A stretch of DNA of 64,000 nucleotides from Streptomyces buecherae (GTDB lineage: Bacteria > Actinomycetota > Actinomycetes > Streptomycetales > Streptomycetaceae): contig NZ_CP060404.1 of the NCBI RefSeq assembly GCF_014295035.1, positions 4,996,501 through 5,060,500 on the forward strand, given 5' to 3'. This document shows, in pieces, positions 8,107 through 16,947 of this stretch. The notes under the pieces are model-generated. The model ran no database searches, was not told where the DNA came from, and saw nothing but the letters and a program-made list of their open reading frames with translations. The position numbers and the translations under genes are program-made. Position 1 is the stretch's first letter, and each line of letters opens with the position of its first letter.

Positions 8107-9432
8107 TCACGGGGCGGCGGGCGCGCCCGCCGGCTCCGCGCCGGGCGCCACCGGCGCGTCCACGGCGCCCGCCGCCCCGGCGCCCGGCTTGAGCACCTCC
8201 ACCACCGCGTCCGCCGCCGCGTCCTCCGCCGGCAGGGCGCGCATCAGCAGCCAGTAGCCGAGCGCCGCGGCCGAGCCGACGACCGCGCAGCCGCCCCACA
8301 GCCACTCGGCGCCGTACCGGTCGATGACCTGACCGGCGATCAGCGGCGCGGCGAGCGCGGCCACCGACCACGACATGGTGTACATGCCCTGGTAGCGGCC
8401 CCGGCCGTGGGTGGGCGAGAGGCGGACGACCAGGCCCATCTGGGTGGGGGAGTTGACGATCTCGGCCAGCGTCCAGACGCACACGGTCAGCGCGTACACC
8501 CCGATCGACCCGGCGAACGCGGTGAGCCCGAACCCGTAGCCGGCCAGCAGCGAGGAGATGATCAGCAGCCGCTGCGGATCGCGGTGCTCGATGTAGCGGG
8601 TGACCGGGATCTGGAGGGCCACGATCAGGATGCCGTTGACGGCGATCGCCACGCCGAAGTCGGAGCTGGAGAACCCGTCGGCGCCCATCGCCACCGGCAG
8701 CGCCACGTAACCCTGCTGGAAGATCAGGGCGATGAGGAAGGACAGCCCGACGACGCTCATGAAGCGGCCGTCGCGCAGCACCATGCCGAGCCCGACCTCC
8801 GGCTCGACATCGGCGCCGCTGGCGTCCTTGGCGCGCGGAGGACGCGACTCGGGCAGCTTGATGAAGACCAGCACGGCGCAGATCAGCGTCATGACGGCCT
8901 CGCCGACGAACCCGGCCCGGTAGCTGTACTCGGCGATGAAGCCCGCGCCCATGGAGGAGAACGCGAAGCCCAGGTTGATGGCCCAGTAGTTGAGGGCGAA
9001 GGCCCGGACCCGGTCCTCGGGGCGCACGATGTCGGCCATCATCGCCTGCACGGCGGGCCGCGACGCGTTGCTGGCCATCCCGACGACGAAGGCCACCGCG
9101 GCGATCGCCACCGGGTGCGTCATGAAGCCGAGCACGGCCACCGACACGGCGGTGGAGAGCTGGGCGATCAGCATCGTGGGCCGCCGCCCGAGCCGGTCGG
9201 TCATCACGCCCGCGCCCAGCGACGAGACCACGCTGCCGAGCCCGTGCAGCGCGGCGACGAGCCCGGCGAACGTGGCCGAGTAGCCGCGCTCCAACGTGAG
9301 GTAGAGCGCCATGAACGTGGCGACGAAGCCGCCGAGGCGGTTCACCAGGGTGCTGGTCCACAGCCACCAGAACTCCCGCGGCAGACCGGACACGCTCTCG
9401 CGCACGGCCCGTCTCATGGCGGTAGCGGACAT
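8107..9432 (-). CDS. MFS transporter
   Basis: A 441-residue integral membrane protein with about twelve hydrophobic helices. The cytoplasmic loop 2-3 motif GAGVMTDRLGRRPTMLIAQ is the major-facilitator signature (DRxGRR). The central loop (SRPPRAKDASGADVEPE) and the C-terminal 50 residues (Ala/Pro/Gly-rich) are soluble. It resembles drug/small-molecule exporters of the DHA1 group; substrate unknown. The start ATG follows CGGAGGATTGTC with correct spacing. It is divergent from gpmA, separated by about 270 bp that include an 11-bp palindrome at 9529-9539. Confidence 0.85.
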   Translation of the reverse strand: MSATAMRRAVRESVSGLPREFWWLWTSTLVNRLGGFVATFMALYLTLERGYSATFAGLVAALHGLGSVVSSLGAGVMTDRLGRRPTMLIAQLSTAVSVAVLGFMTHPVAIAAVAFVVGMASNASRPAVQAMMADIVRPEDRVRAFALNYWAINLGFAFSSMGAGFIAEYSYRAGFVGEAVMTLICAVLVFIKLPESRPPRAKDASGADVEPEVGLGMVLRDGRFMSVVGLSFLIALIFQQGYVALPVAMGADGFSSSDFGVAIAVNGILIVALQIPVTRYIEHRDPQRLLIISSLLAGYGFGLTAFAGSIGVYALTVCVWTLAEIVNSPTQMGLVVRLSPTHGRGRYQGMYTMSWSVAALAAPLIAGQVIDRYGAEWLWGGCAVVGSAAALGYWLLMRALPAEDAAADAVVEVLKPGAGAAGAVDAPVAPGAEPAGAPAAP

Positions 9433-9704
9433 GACAATCCTCCGAGGGGGCGCAACAACGGATGAATGTGGGGGAGCGGGTGGGAGTCCAGGAGCGCGGA
9501 ATGCTGTGTAAGAGTCTCTACCCGCATCCGTAACTTACGTCGAACGGGCTCTCGACTTCCAGTCATTTGGCAGAAACCGTCAACTGTCGCGCTGGTCACG
9601 CGGCTGCCCACGCCCCGCGCGAGCCGCCGAACCGGCCGTCCGGAGCCCGCCCGGCCGACCGGGCGGGCAGCGGCCCGCCATGGGGCGTCCATTACGCTCG
9701 GGGC

Positions 9705-10466
9705 ATGGCCGACGCACCGTACAAGCTGATCCTCCTCCGCCACGGCGAGAGCGAGTGGAACGCGAAGAACCTGTTCACCGGCTGGGTGGACGTCAACCTC
9801 AACGACAAGGGCGAGAAGGAGGCGGTCCGCGGCGGTGAGCTGCTGACGGAGGCCGGCCTCCTGCCCGACGTGGTCCACACCTCGCTCCAGAAGCGCGCCA
9901 TCCGCACCGCGCAGCTCGCCCTGGAAGCCGCCGACCGACACTGGATTCCCGTGCACCGCTCCTGGCGGCTGAACGAGCGGCACTACGGCGCGCTCCAGGG
10001 CAAGGACAAGGCGCAGACCCTGGCCGAGTTCGGCGAGGAGCAGTTCATGCTCTGGCGCCGCTCGTACGACACCCCGCCGCCCCCGCTGGAGGACGGCGCC
10101 GAGTACTCCCAGAGCGACGACCCGCGCTACGCCGACATCCCGAGCGAGCTGCGCCCGCGCACGGAGTGCCTCAAGGACGTCGTCGTGCGGATGATGCCGT
10201 ACTGGTACGACGGCATCATCCCCGACCTCCTCGCGGGCCGCACCGTCCTGGTCGCCGCGCACGGCAACAGCCTCCGCGCCCTGGTCAAGCACCTCGACGG
10301 CATCTCCGACACCGACATCGCGGGCCTCAACATCCCCACCGGCATCCCCCTCTCCTACGAGCTGGACGCCGACTTCCGCCCGACCAACCCGGGCGGCACC
10401 TACCTCGACCCGGAGGCGGCGAAGGCCGCCATCGAGGCGGTCAAGAACCAGGGCAAGAAGAAGTAG
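9705..10466 (+). CDS. gpmA: 2,3-bisphosphoglycerate-dependent phosphoglycerate mutase
   Basis: Interconverts 3- and 2-phosphoglycerate in glycolysis and gluconeogenesis. The 253-residue protein has the catalytic LRHGESEWN loop whose histidine is phosphorylated, the second conserved ERHYGALQG segment and AAHGNSLRAL with the second active-site histidine. The length fits the dPGM (E. coli GpmA) type. The ATG at 9705 gives MADAPYKLILLRHG, the standard start; the frame is open further upstream but without family sequence. The C-terminal KNQGKKK tail is usual for streptomycetes. A 15-bp terminator hairpin follows. Confidence 0.97.
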   Translation: MADAPYKLILLRHGESEWNAKNLFTGWVDVNLNDKGEKEAVRGGELLTEAGLLPDVVHTSLQKRAIRTAQLALEAADRHWIPVHRSWRLNERHYGALQGKDKAQTLAEFGEEQFMLWRRSYDTPPPPLEDGAEYSQSDDPRYADIPSELRPRTECLKDVVVRMMPYWYDGIIPDLLAGRTVLVAAHGNSLRALVKHLDGISDTDIAGLNIPTGIPLSYELDADFRPTNPGGTYLDPEAAKAAIEAVKNQGKKK

Positions 10467-10491
10467 CCCCGCCTCCTCGGCCCCAACGTCC

Positions 10492-10536
10492 GAACGGCCC
10501 CCCACCCGCGGCATCGCGCCCGGTGGGGGGCCGTTC
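10492..10536 (+). terminator. terminator hairpin of gpmA
   Basis: Perfect 15-bp arms 10492-10506 and 10522-10536 with a 15-base loop, 26 bases after the gpmA stop. Confidence 0.75.
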
Positions 10537-10621
10537 CCGTAGCCGGGCCACGGGCCGCCCGCCCGGCGCGTCGACGCCGCCCCGGGCCGAGCCCGTCGCA
10601 CGGCACGGGCCCCGACCGGCG

Positions 10622-11206
10622 TCAGCCGTTGGGCGGCAGCGGCTCGTGTCGGTGCCAGACCAGGTACCGGTCCTCACGGCGCAACTCCGCGGAACCCCAC
10701 TCGACGCGCATGACGCCCGCCTCCATCGAGCACGCGTAGGCGACGAGGACGAGCCGCACGTCCTCGGGGAGCAGCTCCAGGTCCGGATGTACCTCGGAGT
10801 CATCGAGTTCTTCCAAGCCCAGGTCGAGTGCCTGCTGCATGGGAGGCGGGCCATGACGGCGGATCAGGTCCGCTCGGAAGCCGGAGGCTCGACGGAGCCG
10901 CGCGGTGGTGACGGGGACATCCTTCTTCGCGTAGCGGAGTGGGTAGATCAGGCGGCCACGGACGAGCATCATCGTGCGTCCCTGCATACGCACGGCTTCT
11001 CCCAGTTCGGAGAGGCCGGCGGCCAGTTCCTCGTACTGCACCGCGTAGAGACCGTGCCCGTAGGCTTCGAGCGTCTGCGTGTGCACGCCCTCATGCCCGG
11101 TCCGGGCGCGTTCATGGGCCCGGCGGAGGCAGGCCGGGATGATGTCCGCCAGTTCACCGGCTATGTCTCCGAAGGTCTCACGTGCCCATTGGCTGGCCGA
11201 ACCCAC
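10622..11206 (-). CDS. hypothetical protein
   Basis: A 194-residue soluble protein starting at GTG with GAGAAGGG upstream. I do not recognise the family. The N-terminal half is helical (SELGEAVRMQGRTMMLVRGR), followed by YPLRYAKKDVPVTTARLRR. The acidic segment LEELDDSEVHPDLELLPEDV precedes a hydrophobic strand VRLVLVAYACS. No catalytic motif, signal peptide or membrane helix is obvious. It lies downstream of the Cys-rich peptide gene on the same strand, 207 bp apart, and the two could be linked. Confidence 0.55.
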   Translation of the reverse strand: MGSASQWARETFGDIAGELADIIPACLRRAHERARTGHEGVHTQTLEAYGHGLYAVQYEELAAGLSELGEAVRMQGRTMMLVRGRLIYPLRYAKKDVPVTTARLRRASGFRADLIRRHGPPPMQQALDLGLEELDDSEVHPDLELLPEDVRLVLVAYACSMEAGVMRVEWGSAELRREDRYLVWHRHEPLPPNG

Positions 11207-11413
11207 GACGTACCGCCCTTCTCAGGTGGTCCTGCGCAGAGCACCGAGCAGCGTCCCCCTAAACCGTGCTGCGGTCAGCCGAGTCGCACAAGGTGGCATT
11301 CACCGCGCGCCCCGTACGCAACGGCCTCCCACTCGCGGTTTCCTCGCGGGTGGAAGGCCGTTCGGCGTGACAACGGGCGCGTGGTGCGCGACCCGCGGCG
11401 CAGCCGCCTACCG

Positions 11414-11569
11414 CTAGCTGCAGCCGCCGGAGCAACTGCACGGGCCGCCCGACTGGCAGCCGCACTGGCAACCCGAGCCGCACCCGCAGTTGCCGAGCAG
11501 TGGCCGGGCCGGGGTCGGGGTGGTCGGTCGCTCCGTCGGGGTGGGGTTGGAGGTCGGGGTGTCTGACAT
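11414..11569 (-). CDS. 51-residue cysteine-rich peptide, metallothionein-like
   Basis: Starts at ATG 11569 with GAGGAGG seven bases upstream, a strong ribosome site. The N-terminal half is Pro/Thr-rich (PTSNPTPTERPTTPTPARP); the C-terminal 24 residues hold eight cysteines in CxC and CxxC-type spacing (CGCGSGCQCGC, then PCSCSGGC). Such patterns bind Cu(I) or Zn in actinobacterial metallothioneins. The two-part organisation (Pro/Thr leader plus Gly/Cys/Ser core) also resembles precursor peptides of azole-type RiPPs, but no cyclodehydratase is nearby. Metal binding is inferred, not shown. It precedes the 194-residue hypothetical gene on the same strand. Confidence 0.65.
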   Translation of the reverse strand: MSDTPTSNPTPTERPTTPTPARPLLGNCGCGSGCQCGCQSGGPCSCSGGCS

Positions 11570-12226
11570 GGAAGTCCTCCTCGCAGGCGTACCGCGGAGC
11601 CTCCAGTGAACGTCGCGCCCCGAGGGGCGCGGAACGGCGCGTAAGCGGCGCGTAGGCGCATCGCGGTGCGTACGCCGCGAATGCCCGCACGCCCACCGCT
11701 ACGCCACCAAAACCCGCCCCGCCCCACCCCGCCCCCGCCACCCGGCCCGACCTGCGCGGCAGCCCGCCGGACCCACCCCGCCCGGCCGCGCCCCGCGCAC
11801 CACCACCCGCGCCGGCCCCACCCGACCCCGACCCGCGCACCAGCCAACCTCCGCCCCCACTTCAGGGCGCCCGGACCGGCCCGGGACGCGGACCGACCGC
11901 GTACGCCCCGGGGGCGACCGCGTACGCCCGGGTCCGGGCCCGTACGCGGAGCCGTACCGAAACAGGGACCGGTCCCCGGCCCGTACCCCCGTATGCACCA
12001 AAGGCCCGCTCCTCGGCCGGACGGGCGGCCGGGGCGCGGGCCCACGGGAGGGCGCGCGGAACGAGCGGAGAAGGAGGAGGGAGCAGAGAGCAGGAGGGGG
12101 AGGAGGGCGAGCTGGAGAGAGGGGCGGGCGCCGAGCTCAGGGAGGGGGGCCCGGCGCCCGCACGGCGGCCGATGCGGTCCGGCCGCGGGGTTACCCGGTT
12201 ACCCGGGATGCGCGGGGCTACTCGGG
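11570..12226. other. 657-bp intergenic region without convincing genes
   Basis: Open frames here encode only Pro/Arg/Gly-rich low-complexity sequence. The left part is C-rich, 11880-11950 has repeated GTACGCCCGGG-like words, and 12055-12150 is purine-rich on the + strand with a 9-bp inverted repeat (CGGGCGCCG/CGGCGCCCG). It contains the upstream region of the Cys-rich peptide gene and the 3' flank of phoU. Confidence 0.5.
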
Positions 12227-12922
12227 TTACGCCGGTGACTCGGTGTCGACCGGTGCGACCGGCGTGGTCGGCGCGATCTCGTCCGCGTGCTCGCCGGTGA
12301 CCAGGTAGACGACCCGCTTGGCCACGGAGACCGCGTGGTCGGCGAAGCGCTCGTAGTAGCGGCCGAGGAGCGTCACGTCCACGGCCGTCTCGATGCCGTG
12401 CTTCCAGCGGTCGTCCATCAGGTGCTGGAAGAGCGTGCGGTGGAGCATGTCGATGGCGTCGTCGTCCTGCTCCAGTTGGAGCGCCAGGTCCACGTCCTTG
12501 GTGATGATCACCTCGGCGGCCTTGGCCATCAGGCGCTGGGCGAGCTGGCCCATCTCCAGGATGGTGGCGGCCAGGTCGCGGGGGACGGGCGACTCGGGGA
12601 AGCGCAGCCGGGCGAGCTTCGCGACGTGCTGCGCGAGGTCGCCGGAGCGCTCCAGGTCGGCGCTCATCCGCAGGCTGGTGACCACGATCCGCAGATCCGT
12701 GGCGACCGGCTGCTGGCGGGCGAGCAGGGCTATCGCCCGCGCCTCGAGGTCGTGCTGGAGGTCGTCGACCTTCTGGTCGGCGGCGATGACGCTCTCCGCG
12801 AGCTTCAGGTCCGCATCCAGCATGGCCGTGGTGGCCCTACCGATCGCCGAGCCGACGAGCCGGGCCATCTCGACCAGACTTTCACCGATCGAATCGAGCT
12901 CCTCGTGGTACGCGTCCCGCAT
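12227..12922 (-). CDS. phoU: phosphate transport system regulatory protein PhoU
   Basis: A 231-residue protein of two three-helix repeats. Each repeat carries the metal-cluster motif of PhoU proteins, seen here around DLQHDLEARAI and LERSGDLAQHVAKLA in the first half and DDDAIDMLHRTL with RYYERFADHAVSVAKRV in the second. PhoU signals phosphate sufficiency between the Pst transporter and the PhoR kinase. The ATG giving MRDAYHEEL was chosen over the GTG one codon earlier because of its spacing from AAGG. It is divergent from phoR across a region with two PHO boxes, so it is probably PhoP-controlled. Confidence 0.95.
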   Translation of the reverse strand: MRDAYHEELDSIGESLVEMARLVGSAIGRATTAMLDADLKLAESVIAADQKVDDLQHDLEARAIALLARQQPVATDLRIVVTSLRMSADLERSGDLAQHVAKLARLRFPESPVPRDLAATILEMGQLAQRLMAKAAEVIITKDVDLALQLEQDDDAIDMLHRTLFQHLMDDRWKHGIETAVDVTLLGRYYERFADHAVSVAKRVVYLVTGEHADEIAPTTPVAPVDTESPA

Positions 12923-13007
12923 CACTTACCTTCTCTCGCTGGGGGTCCCGTAGGGCTGTCAGCCCCACGCTCCCACGGTGTGGCCGAAACGAGTCTGGTT
13001 CCGGCCC

Positions 13008-13040
13008 GCCAAGTAAACCCATCACGACCTAACGGTGAAC
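13008..13040 (-). promoter_or_regulatory. PHO box 1: three 11-bp direct repeats
   Basis: On the minus strand the repeats read GTTCACCGTTA, GGTCGTGATGG and GTTTACTTGGC, in exact 11-base phase. This matches the PhoP operator layout of Streptomyces (GTTCACC-type units of 11 nt). It lies 86-118 bp upstream of the phoU start. Confidence 0.8.
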
Positions 13041-13092
13041 TCTCGGCAACCCTCGTGGTCCGAGCGGTGTCGTACGTCCCGACCTGAAGCCT

Positions 13093-13125
13093 CGATAGTG
13101 AACCGGTCACGTCCTCGTGGTGAAC
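13093..13125 (-). promoter_or_regulatory. PHO box 2: three 11-bp direct repeats
   Basis: On the minus strand the repeats read GTTCACCACGA, GGACGTGACCG and GTTCACTATCG. It lies 74 bp upstream of phoR and shares phase and middle-repeat sequence with PHO box 1, so the pair probably arose by duplication. PhoP binding here would give autoregulation. Confidence 0.8.
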
Positions 13126-13198
13126 TATCGGCAACGTCTCACCTGGTCGACCCCCATTCGGCTGTGGAGGGGGCCGAACAGGCGCCTAACCTGGAGCC

Positions 13199-14497
13199 AT
13201 GAACGTGGACGCGGCAATCGCCGCTGTGGCAGCGATCGCCGGGCTCTGCACCGGCGTCATCGCCATGCTGGCGTTCCGCTGGAGCGAGCGCGACCAGGCG
13301 AAGCCCACGCGCTCCTCACTCCATACCGACGCCGCGCTGCCGCCCGGTGTCGACACCGTGCTCTCCGTGCTGCGGTCCTCCGCGGTCGTCCTCGACGAGG
13401 AGGACGCGGTGGTCAAGGCCAGCTCGGCGGCGTACGCGCTCGGTCTGGTGCGAGGCGGGAAGCTCGCTGTCGAACCGATGCTGCACATGGCCCGCGACAC
13501 TCGTCGCGACGGTGAGATACGCCAAGTGGAACTGGACCTGCCGCGCCGTGGCACGGGCCGTGGCGAGGCCCTCGCGGTCTCCGCCCGCGTCGCCCCGCTC
13601 GGCTCCCGCCTGGTGCTGCTGCTGGTCGAGGACCTGACCGAGGCCCGGCGCATCGAGGCCGTACGCCGCGACTTCGTCGCCAACGTCAGTCACGAGCTCA
13701 AGACCCCGGTCGGCGCCCTGTCGCTGCTCTCCGAAGCCGTCATGGACGCCTCGGACGACCCGGAGGCCGTGACCCGCTTCGCCGGCCGCATGCAGATCGA
13801 GGCGACCCGGCTGACCAGCCTGGTCCAGGAGCTGATCGACCTCTCCCGGGTGCAGAACGACGACCCGCTGGAGGACGCCGAGCCGGTCCGGGTGGACGAA
13901 CTCGTCGCCGAGGCCATGGACCGCTGCCGCCACCAGGCCGGCACCAAGCAGATCACGATGGCCACCGGCGGCACCGCCGACCTGCACGTGTGGGGAAATC
14001 GCGGCCAGCTCGCCGCGGCCCTTGGCAACCTGGTGGAGAACGCGGTGAACTACAGTCCGGCGCGCACCCGCGTCGGCATCGCCGCCCGGCGCATCGCGGC
14101 CCCCGGCGGCGACCTCATCGAGGTGGCCGTGACCGACCAGGGCATCGGCATCTCGGAGAAGGACCGCGAACGGATCTTCGAGCGGTTCTACCGCGTCGAC
14201 CCGGCGCGCTCGCGCGCCACCGGCGGGACCGGCCTCGGCCTCGCCATCGTCAAGCACGTGGCCGCCTCGCACGGCGGGGAGGTCACGGTCTGGAGCGCTG
14301 AGGGTCAGGGCTCCACCTTCACCCTGCGGCTCCCGGAAGCCGGTGGCGTACGCGACCGGGTCGAGGCCGCGGCCGCCTCCGGGCGGCGCAAGGGCGGAAA
14401 CTCCTTGATCGAGCCGGACGACCTCGACGACGAGGACCCCGACCGTTCCTATGAGACCTTCACCAATGAACCCCCTCCCGTCGCCCACCACCCGTAG
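13199..14497 (+). CDS. phoR: phosphate-sensing histidine kinase PhoR (SenX3 family)
   Basis: A 432-residue membrane kinase. One N-terminal membrane helix (residues about 5-25), then a PAS-like domain (about 45-145) and the kinase core. The phosphorylated histidine is in FVANVSHELKTPVGAL; ATP-binding boxes are GNLVENAVNYS (N), DQGIGIS (G1), FERFYRV (F) and GGTGLGLAIVK (G2). It autophosphorylates under phosphate limitation and passes phosphate to PhoP, encoded 45 bp downstream. The only membrane segment is short, so sensing probably depends on PhoU/Pst as in SenX3. Divergent from phoU. Confidence 0.95.
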   Translation: MNVDAAIAAVAAIAGLCTGVIAMLAFRWSERDQAKPTRSSLHTDAALPPGVDTVLSVLRSSAVVLDEEDAVVKASSAAYALGLVRGGKLAVEPMLHMARDTRRDGEIRQVELDLPRRGTGRGEALAVSARVAPLGSRLVLLLVEDLTEARRIEAVRRDFVANVSHELKTPVGALSLLSEAVMDASDDPEAVTRFAGRMQIEATRLTSLVQELIDLSRVQNDDPLEDAEPVRVDELVAEAMDRCRHQAGTKQITMATGGTADLHVWGNRGQLAAALGNLVENAVNYSPARTRVGIAARRIAAPGGDLIEVAVTDQGIGISEKDRERIFERFYRVDPARSRATGGTGLGLAIVKHVAASHGGEVTVWSAEGQGSTFTLRLPEAGGVRDRVEAAAASGRRKGGNSLIEPDDLDDEDPDRSYETFTNEPPPVAHHP

Positions 14498-14542
14498 CTG
14501 GAAGGCGCTTCGCGCCCCTGAGTTCGCCCCGGAGGTCCTTCC

Positions 14543-15223
14543 GTGACCCGAGTGCTCGTTGTCGAGGACGAGGAATCGTTCAGCGACGCATTGTCGTACA
14601 TGCTCCGCAAGGAGGGTTTTGAGGTCGCCATCGCGACAACGGGCCCCGAAGGGTTGGACGAGTTCGAGCGGAACGGCGCCGACCTGGTGCTGCTCGACCT
14701 CATGCTGCCCGGCCTGCCCGGCACGGAGGTCTGCCGTCAGTTGCGCGGGCGCTCCAACGTCCCGGTCATCATGGTGACCGCCAAGGACAGCGAGATCGAC
14801 AAGGTCGTCGGCCTGGAAATAGGAGCCGACGACTACGTCACCAAGCCGTTCTCGTCCCGCGAGCTGGTGGCCCGCATCCGCGCGGTGCTCCGCCGCCGTG
14901 GCGAGCCCGAGGAGGTCACGCCGGCCGCCCTGGAGGCGGGCCCGGTGCGGATGGACGTCGACCGGCACGTGGTCACCGTCTCCGGCGGCAAGGTGGACCT
15001 GCCGCTCAAGGAGTTCGACCTGCTGGAGATGTTGCTGCGCAACGCCGGCCGCGTGCTCACCCGGATGCAGCTCATCGACCGCGTCTGGGGCGCCGACTAC
15101 GTGGGCGACACCAAGACCCTCGACGTGCACGTCAAGCGGCTGCGCGCCAAGATCGAGCCCGACCCGGGAGCGCCCCGCTACCTGGTGACCGTCCGCGGCC
15201 TGGGCTACAAGTTCGAGCCGTAA
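14543..15223 (+). CDS. phoP: phosphate response regulator PhoP (RegX3 family)
   Basis: A 226-residue OmpR/PhoB-type regulator. The receiver domain (1-120) has the acidic pair VVEDEE, the phosphoacceptor aspartate in LVLLDLMLPG, the conserved threonine in VTAKD and lysine in TKPFSSRELVARI. The C-terminal winged helix ends VKRLRAKIEPDPGAPRYLV with the GLGYKFEP hairpin. Activated by PhoR, it binds PHO boxes to switch on phosphate scavenging and to repress antibiotic genes in streptomycetes. Start GTG follows GGAGG by about seven bases. A 24-bp hairpin terminator follows. Confidence 0.96.
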   Translation: MTRVLVVEDEESFSDALSYMLRKEGFEVAIATTGPEGLDEFERNGADLVLLDLMLPGLPGTEVCRQLRGRSNVPVIMVTAKDSEIDKVVGLEIGADDYVTKPFSSRELVARIRAVLRRRGEPEEVTPAALEAGPVRMDVDRHVVTVSGGKVDLPLKEFDLLEMLLRNAGRVLTRMQLIDRVWGADYVGDTKTLDVHVKRLRAKIEPDPGAPRYLVTVRGLGYKFEP

Positions 15224-15257
15224 GCCGCACCGGGCGGCGCCCCACCGGCGCCGACCC

Positions 15258-15311
15258 CGCGACGCCGCGAGGGCGGCCCCCGATCGTGGGGGCCGCCCTC
15301 GCGGCGTCGCG
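15258..15311. terminator. 24-bp perfect hairpin after phoP
   Basis: The arms 15258-15281 and 15288-15311 are perfectly complementary with a 6-base loop. It lies between phoP and the convergent lipoprotein gene and can end transcripts from both sides. Confidence 0.8.
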
Positions 15312-15448
15312 GTGCGTACGGAGCCCGCCGGGCGGGCGAGGCGTCGCACGGGCCGAGGCGCGGCCGTACGACGCCGGGTCGCACCGGCGCGCGGGCGGGC
15401 CCGGCCGGGTGTGGGCGGGGCCGCGCCGAGGCGCCGGTGCGTGGGGGC

Positions 15449-16186
15449 TCAGTGGCCGGCCGGGGCTTCCTCGCCCTGGGCGCCGTCCTGAGCGCCCTGC
15501 TGGCCCTGCTGCTCGTCCTGGGCGTCGCCGGTGGGCGTGCCGGTCGGCGTCTGCTCGTCCTGGCCCGGCTTGTCGGTCGCGTTGCCGCTCTCGTCGTCCG
15601 ACGGCTTGCCCGACTCCTTGTCGCCCGGCTTGCCCGAGGGCTTCCCGGCCTCGGTGGGCTTGGCGGTCGGCGCGGGGCTCGGGCCCCACTTCGCGTAGTC
15701 ACCCTTGGCGGGGACCACCAGCGCGCGCAACGTGACGTCGCCCGTCTTGCTGAAGTCGAAGACGATCTTCTGGGCGTCGCCGACCTTGGCCGCCTCGTGG
15801 CCGCCGACGATCTCGGCGGAGGCGTTCCCCTTGCCGCCGAGGGTCAGCGAGCCGCCCTTGGGTACGACCAGCGGGCCGGAACCCTTCGCGGGCTTCAGCT
15901 TGACCTCGGTGTTCTTGCCGTCGACCGTGACGGCCCGCAGGACCTGGTCGGACGAGCCGTTGTTGAAGATCTTGGCGGTGAGGGCGGCGGGGCCCTCGTC
16001 GTCCAGCTCCGGCTGGGTGATCACCGTGGCGTTCTGGACCGCGATGTCGCCGACGGTCTTGTGGGCGTGGTCGGGGTTGATCTCCATCGTCTGCGAGTCG
16101 TTCCCGGCCGCGCAGGCGGAGAGCGGGGCGATCGAGAGCACGAGGGCGGTGGCGGCGAGGGCGCCGCGTCGAAGGCTGCTGCTCAC
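15449..16186 (-). CDS. lipoprotein, DUF461/copper-chaperone-like fold
   Basis: A 245-residue exported lipoprotein: signal sequence with lipobox LSAC, cysteine at residue 25. Residues 40-165 form a beta-rich domain (IAVQNATVITQPE, then FNNGSSDQVL and GPLVVPKGGSLTLGGKG) like the PCu(A)C/DUF461 immunoglobulin-like domains in actinobacteria; the Met/His copper ligands of true PCu(A)C proteins are not evident. The last 75 residues are a Gln/Asp/Pro/Lys-rich tail. It is conserved between phoP and carD in streptomycetes. Function unproven; it could serve at the cell surface. Confidence 0.8.
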   Translation of the reverse strand: MSSSLRRGALAATALVLSIAPLSACAAGNDSQTMEINPDHAHKTVGDIAVQNATVITQPELDDEGPAALTAKIFNNGSSDQVLRAVTVDGKNTEVKLKPAKGSGPLVVPKGGSLTLGGKGNASAEIVGGHEAAKVGDAQKIVFDFSKTGDVTLRALVVPAKGDYAKWGPSPAPTAKPTEAGKPSGKPGDKESGKPSDDESGNATDKPGQDEQTPTGTPTGDAQDEQQGQQGAQDGAQGEEAPAGH

Positions 16187-16947
16187 GGCGGCGGCATCTC
16201 CTAGGACGAGCTTCGGCGGCCGAACGCTGGGCCCGGTCGCGGATGGACGGCGGGGGCGGCGGTGAGCTGCCCGTAAAAGGATCTATCAGCGCGCTTAGGT
16301 TACCGACCCGCCGTCGAGAGCACGCACCCGACCCGCCTCCCGCACCGGGCGGCCCCCTGCCGCGCTCGGGCCGTCGCGCCGAAGCCGGCCCGTTGGGGGT
16401 CGGGCACGGCACGCGCCGCCCGCGTACCCCCGCTGACCTCCTCCCGACAGCACCCGCCGCACGGTGAACACGCCTGTGAACAGTCGTTGAACAAGTGCGG
16501 GGAGAACGCCCCGCAATCACCGGCGCGCGGACCCCGCGCCGAATATCGGCCGCCGCTCGCCGGGATGAATATCGGCGCGGAATGCAGGCGCTCGGTGACG
16601 GTCGCGTGAATTGATCACGAAGGTGATCTACGTGGCCTGATCAATTCGCGGAAACGGCGCGGAGTGGCCGACCCCAGACCGAACGGAGTAGCGGAACTCG
16701 CACGCTCAGAGTCCGGCAAACCGGGACGTACGGCCTGTCGAGCGGGGGTGTCGCGGGATGTAACGTGCGCGTTTCCCCCTGCCCGGACAGTGGCTCCCAC
16801 CTGCGAATTCCCCCTTCCCGGCGCCGCTCGAAGCACGTTCCGAGTGCTGTTGTCAAGCCCCGAGATATGCCCTGACCTGCGAAAACGCCATTCAGAACGG
16901 GGCGTTCACGTGTTACTCTGGATAGCCACGGAAGGGGTACCTGTCAC
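16187..16947. other. 761-bp intergenic region upstream of carD
   Basis: No convincing gene. It holds the word GAATATCGGC twice (about 16541 and 16567), an inverted repeat at 16603-16650 and, near the right end, the carD promoter and ribosome site (GGAAGGGG nine bases before the ATG). Open frames lack family resemblance. Confidence 0.5.
16603..16650. repeat. inverted repeat of 13-14 bp arms
   Basis: CGCGTGAATTGATCA (16603-16617) faces TGATCAATTCGCG (16638-16650); one T is unpaired. The AT-rich centre GAATTGATCA is unusual in this GC-rich DNA. It may be an operator or a structured RNA between the lipoprotein gene and carD. Confidence 0.5.

Noticed and set aside
11666..12238. Pro/Arg-rich open frame of about 190 codons
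   Set aside because: Low-complexity only, no start context, and overlaps phoU; explained by GC-rich intergenic DNA.
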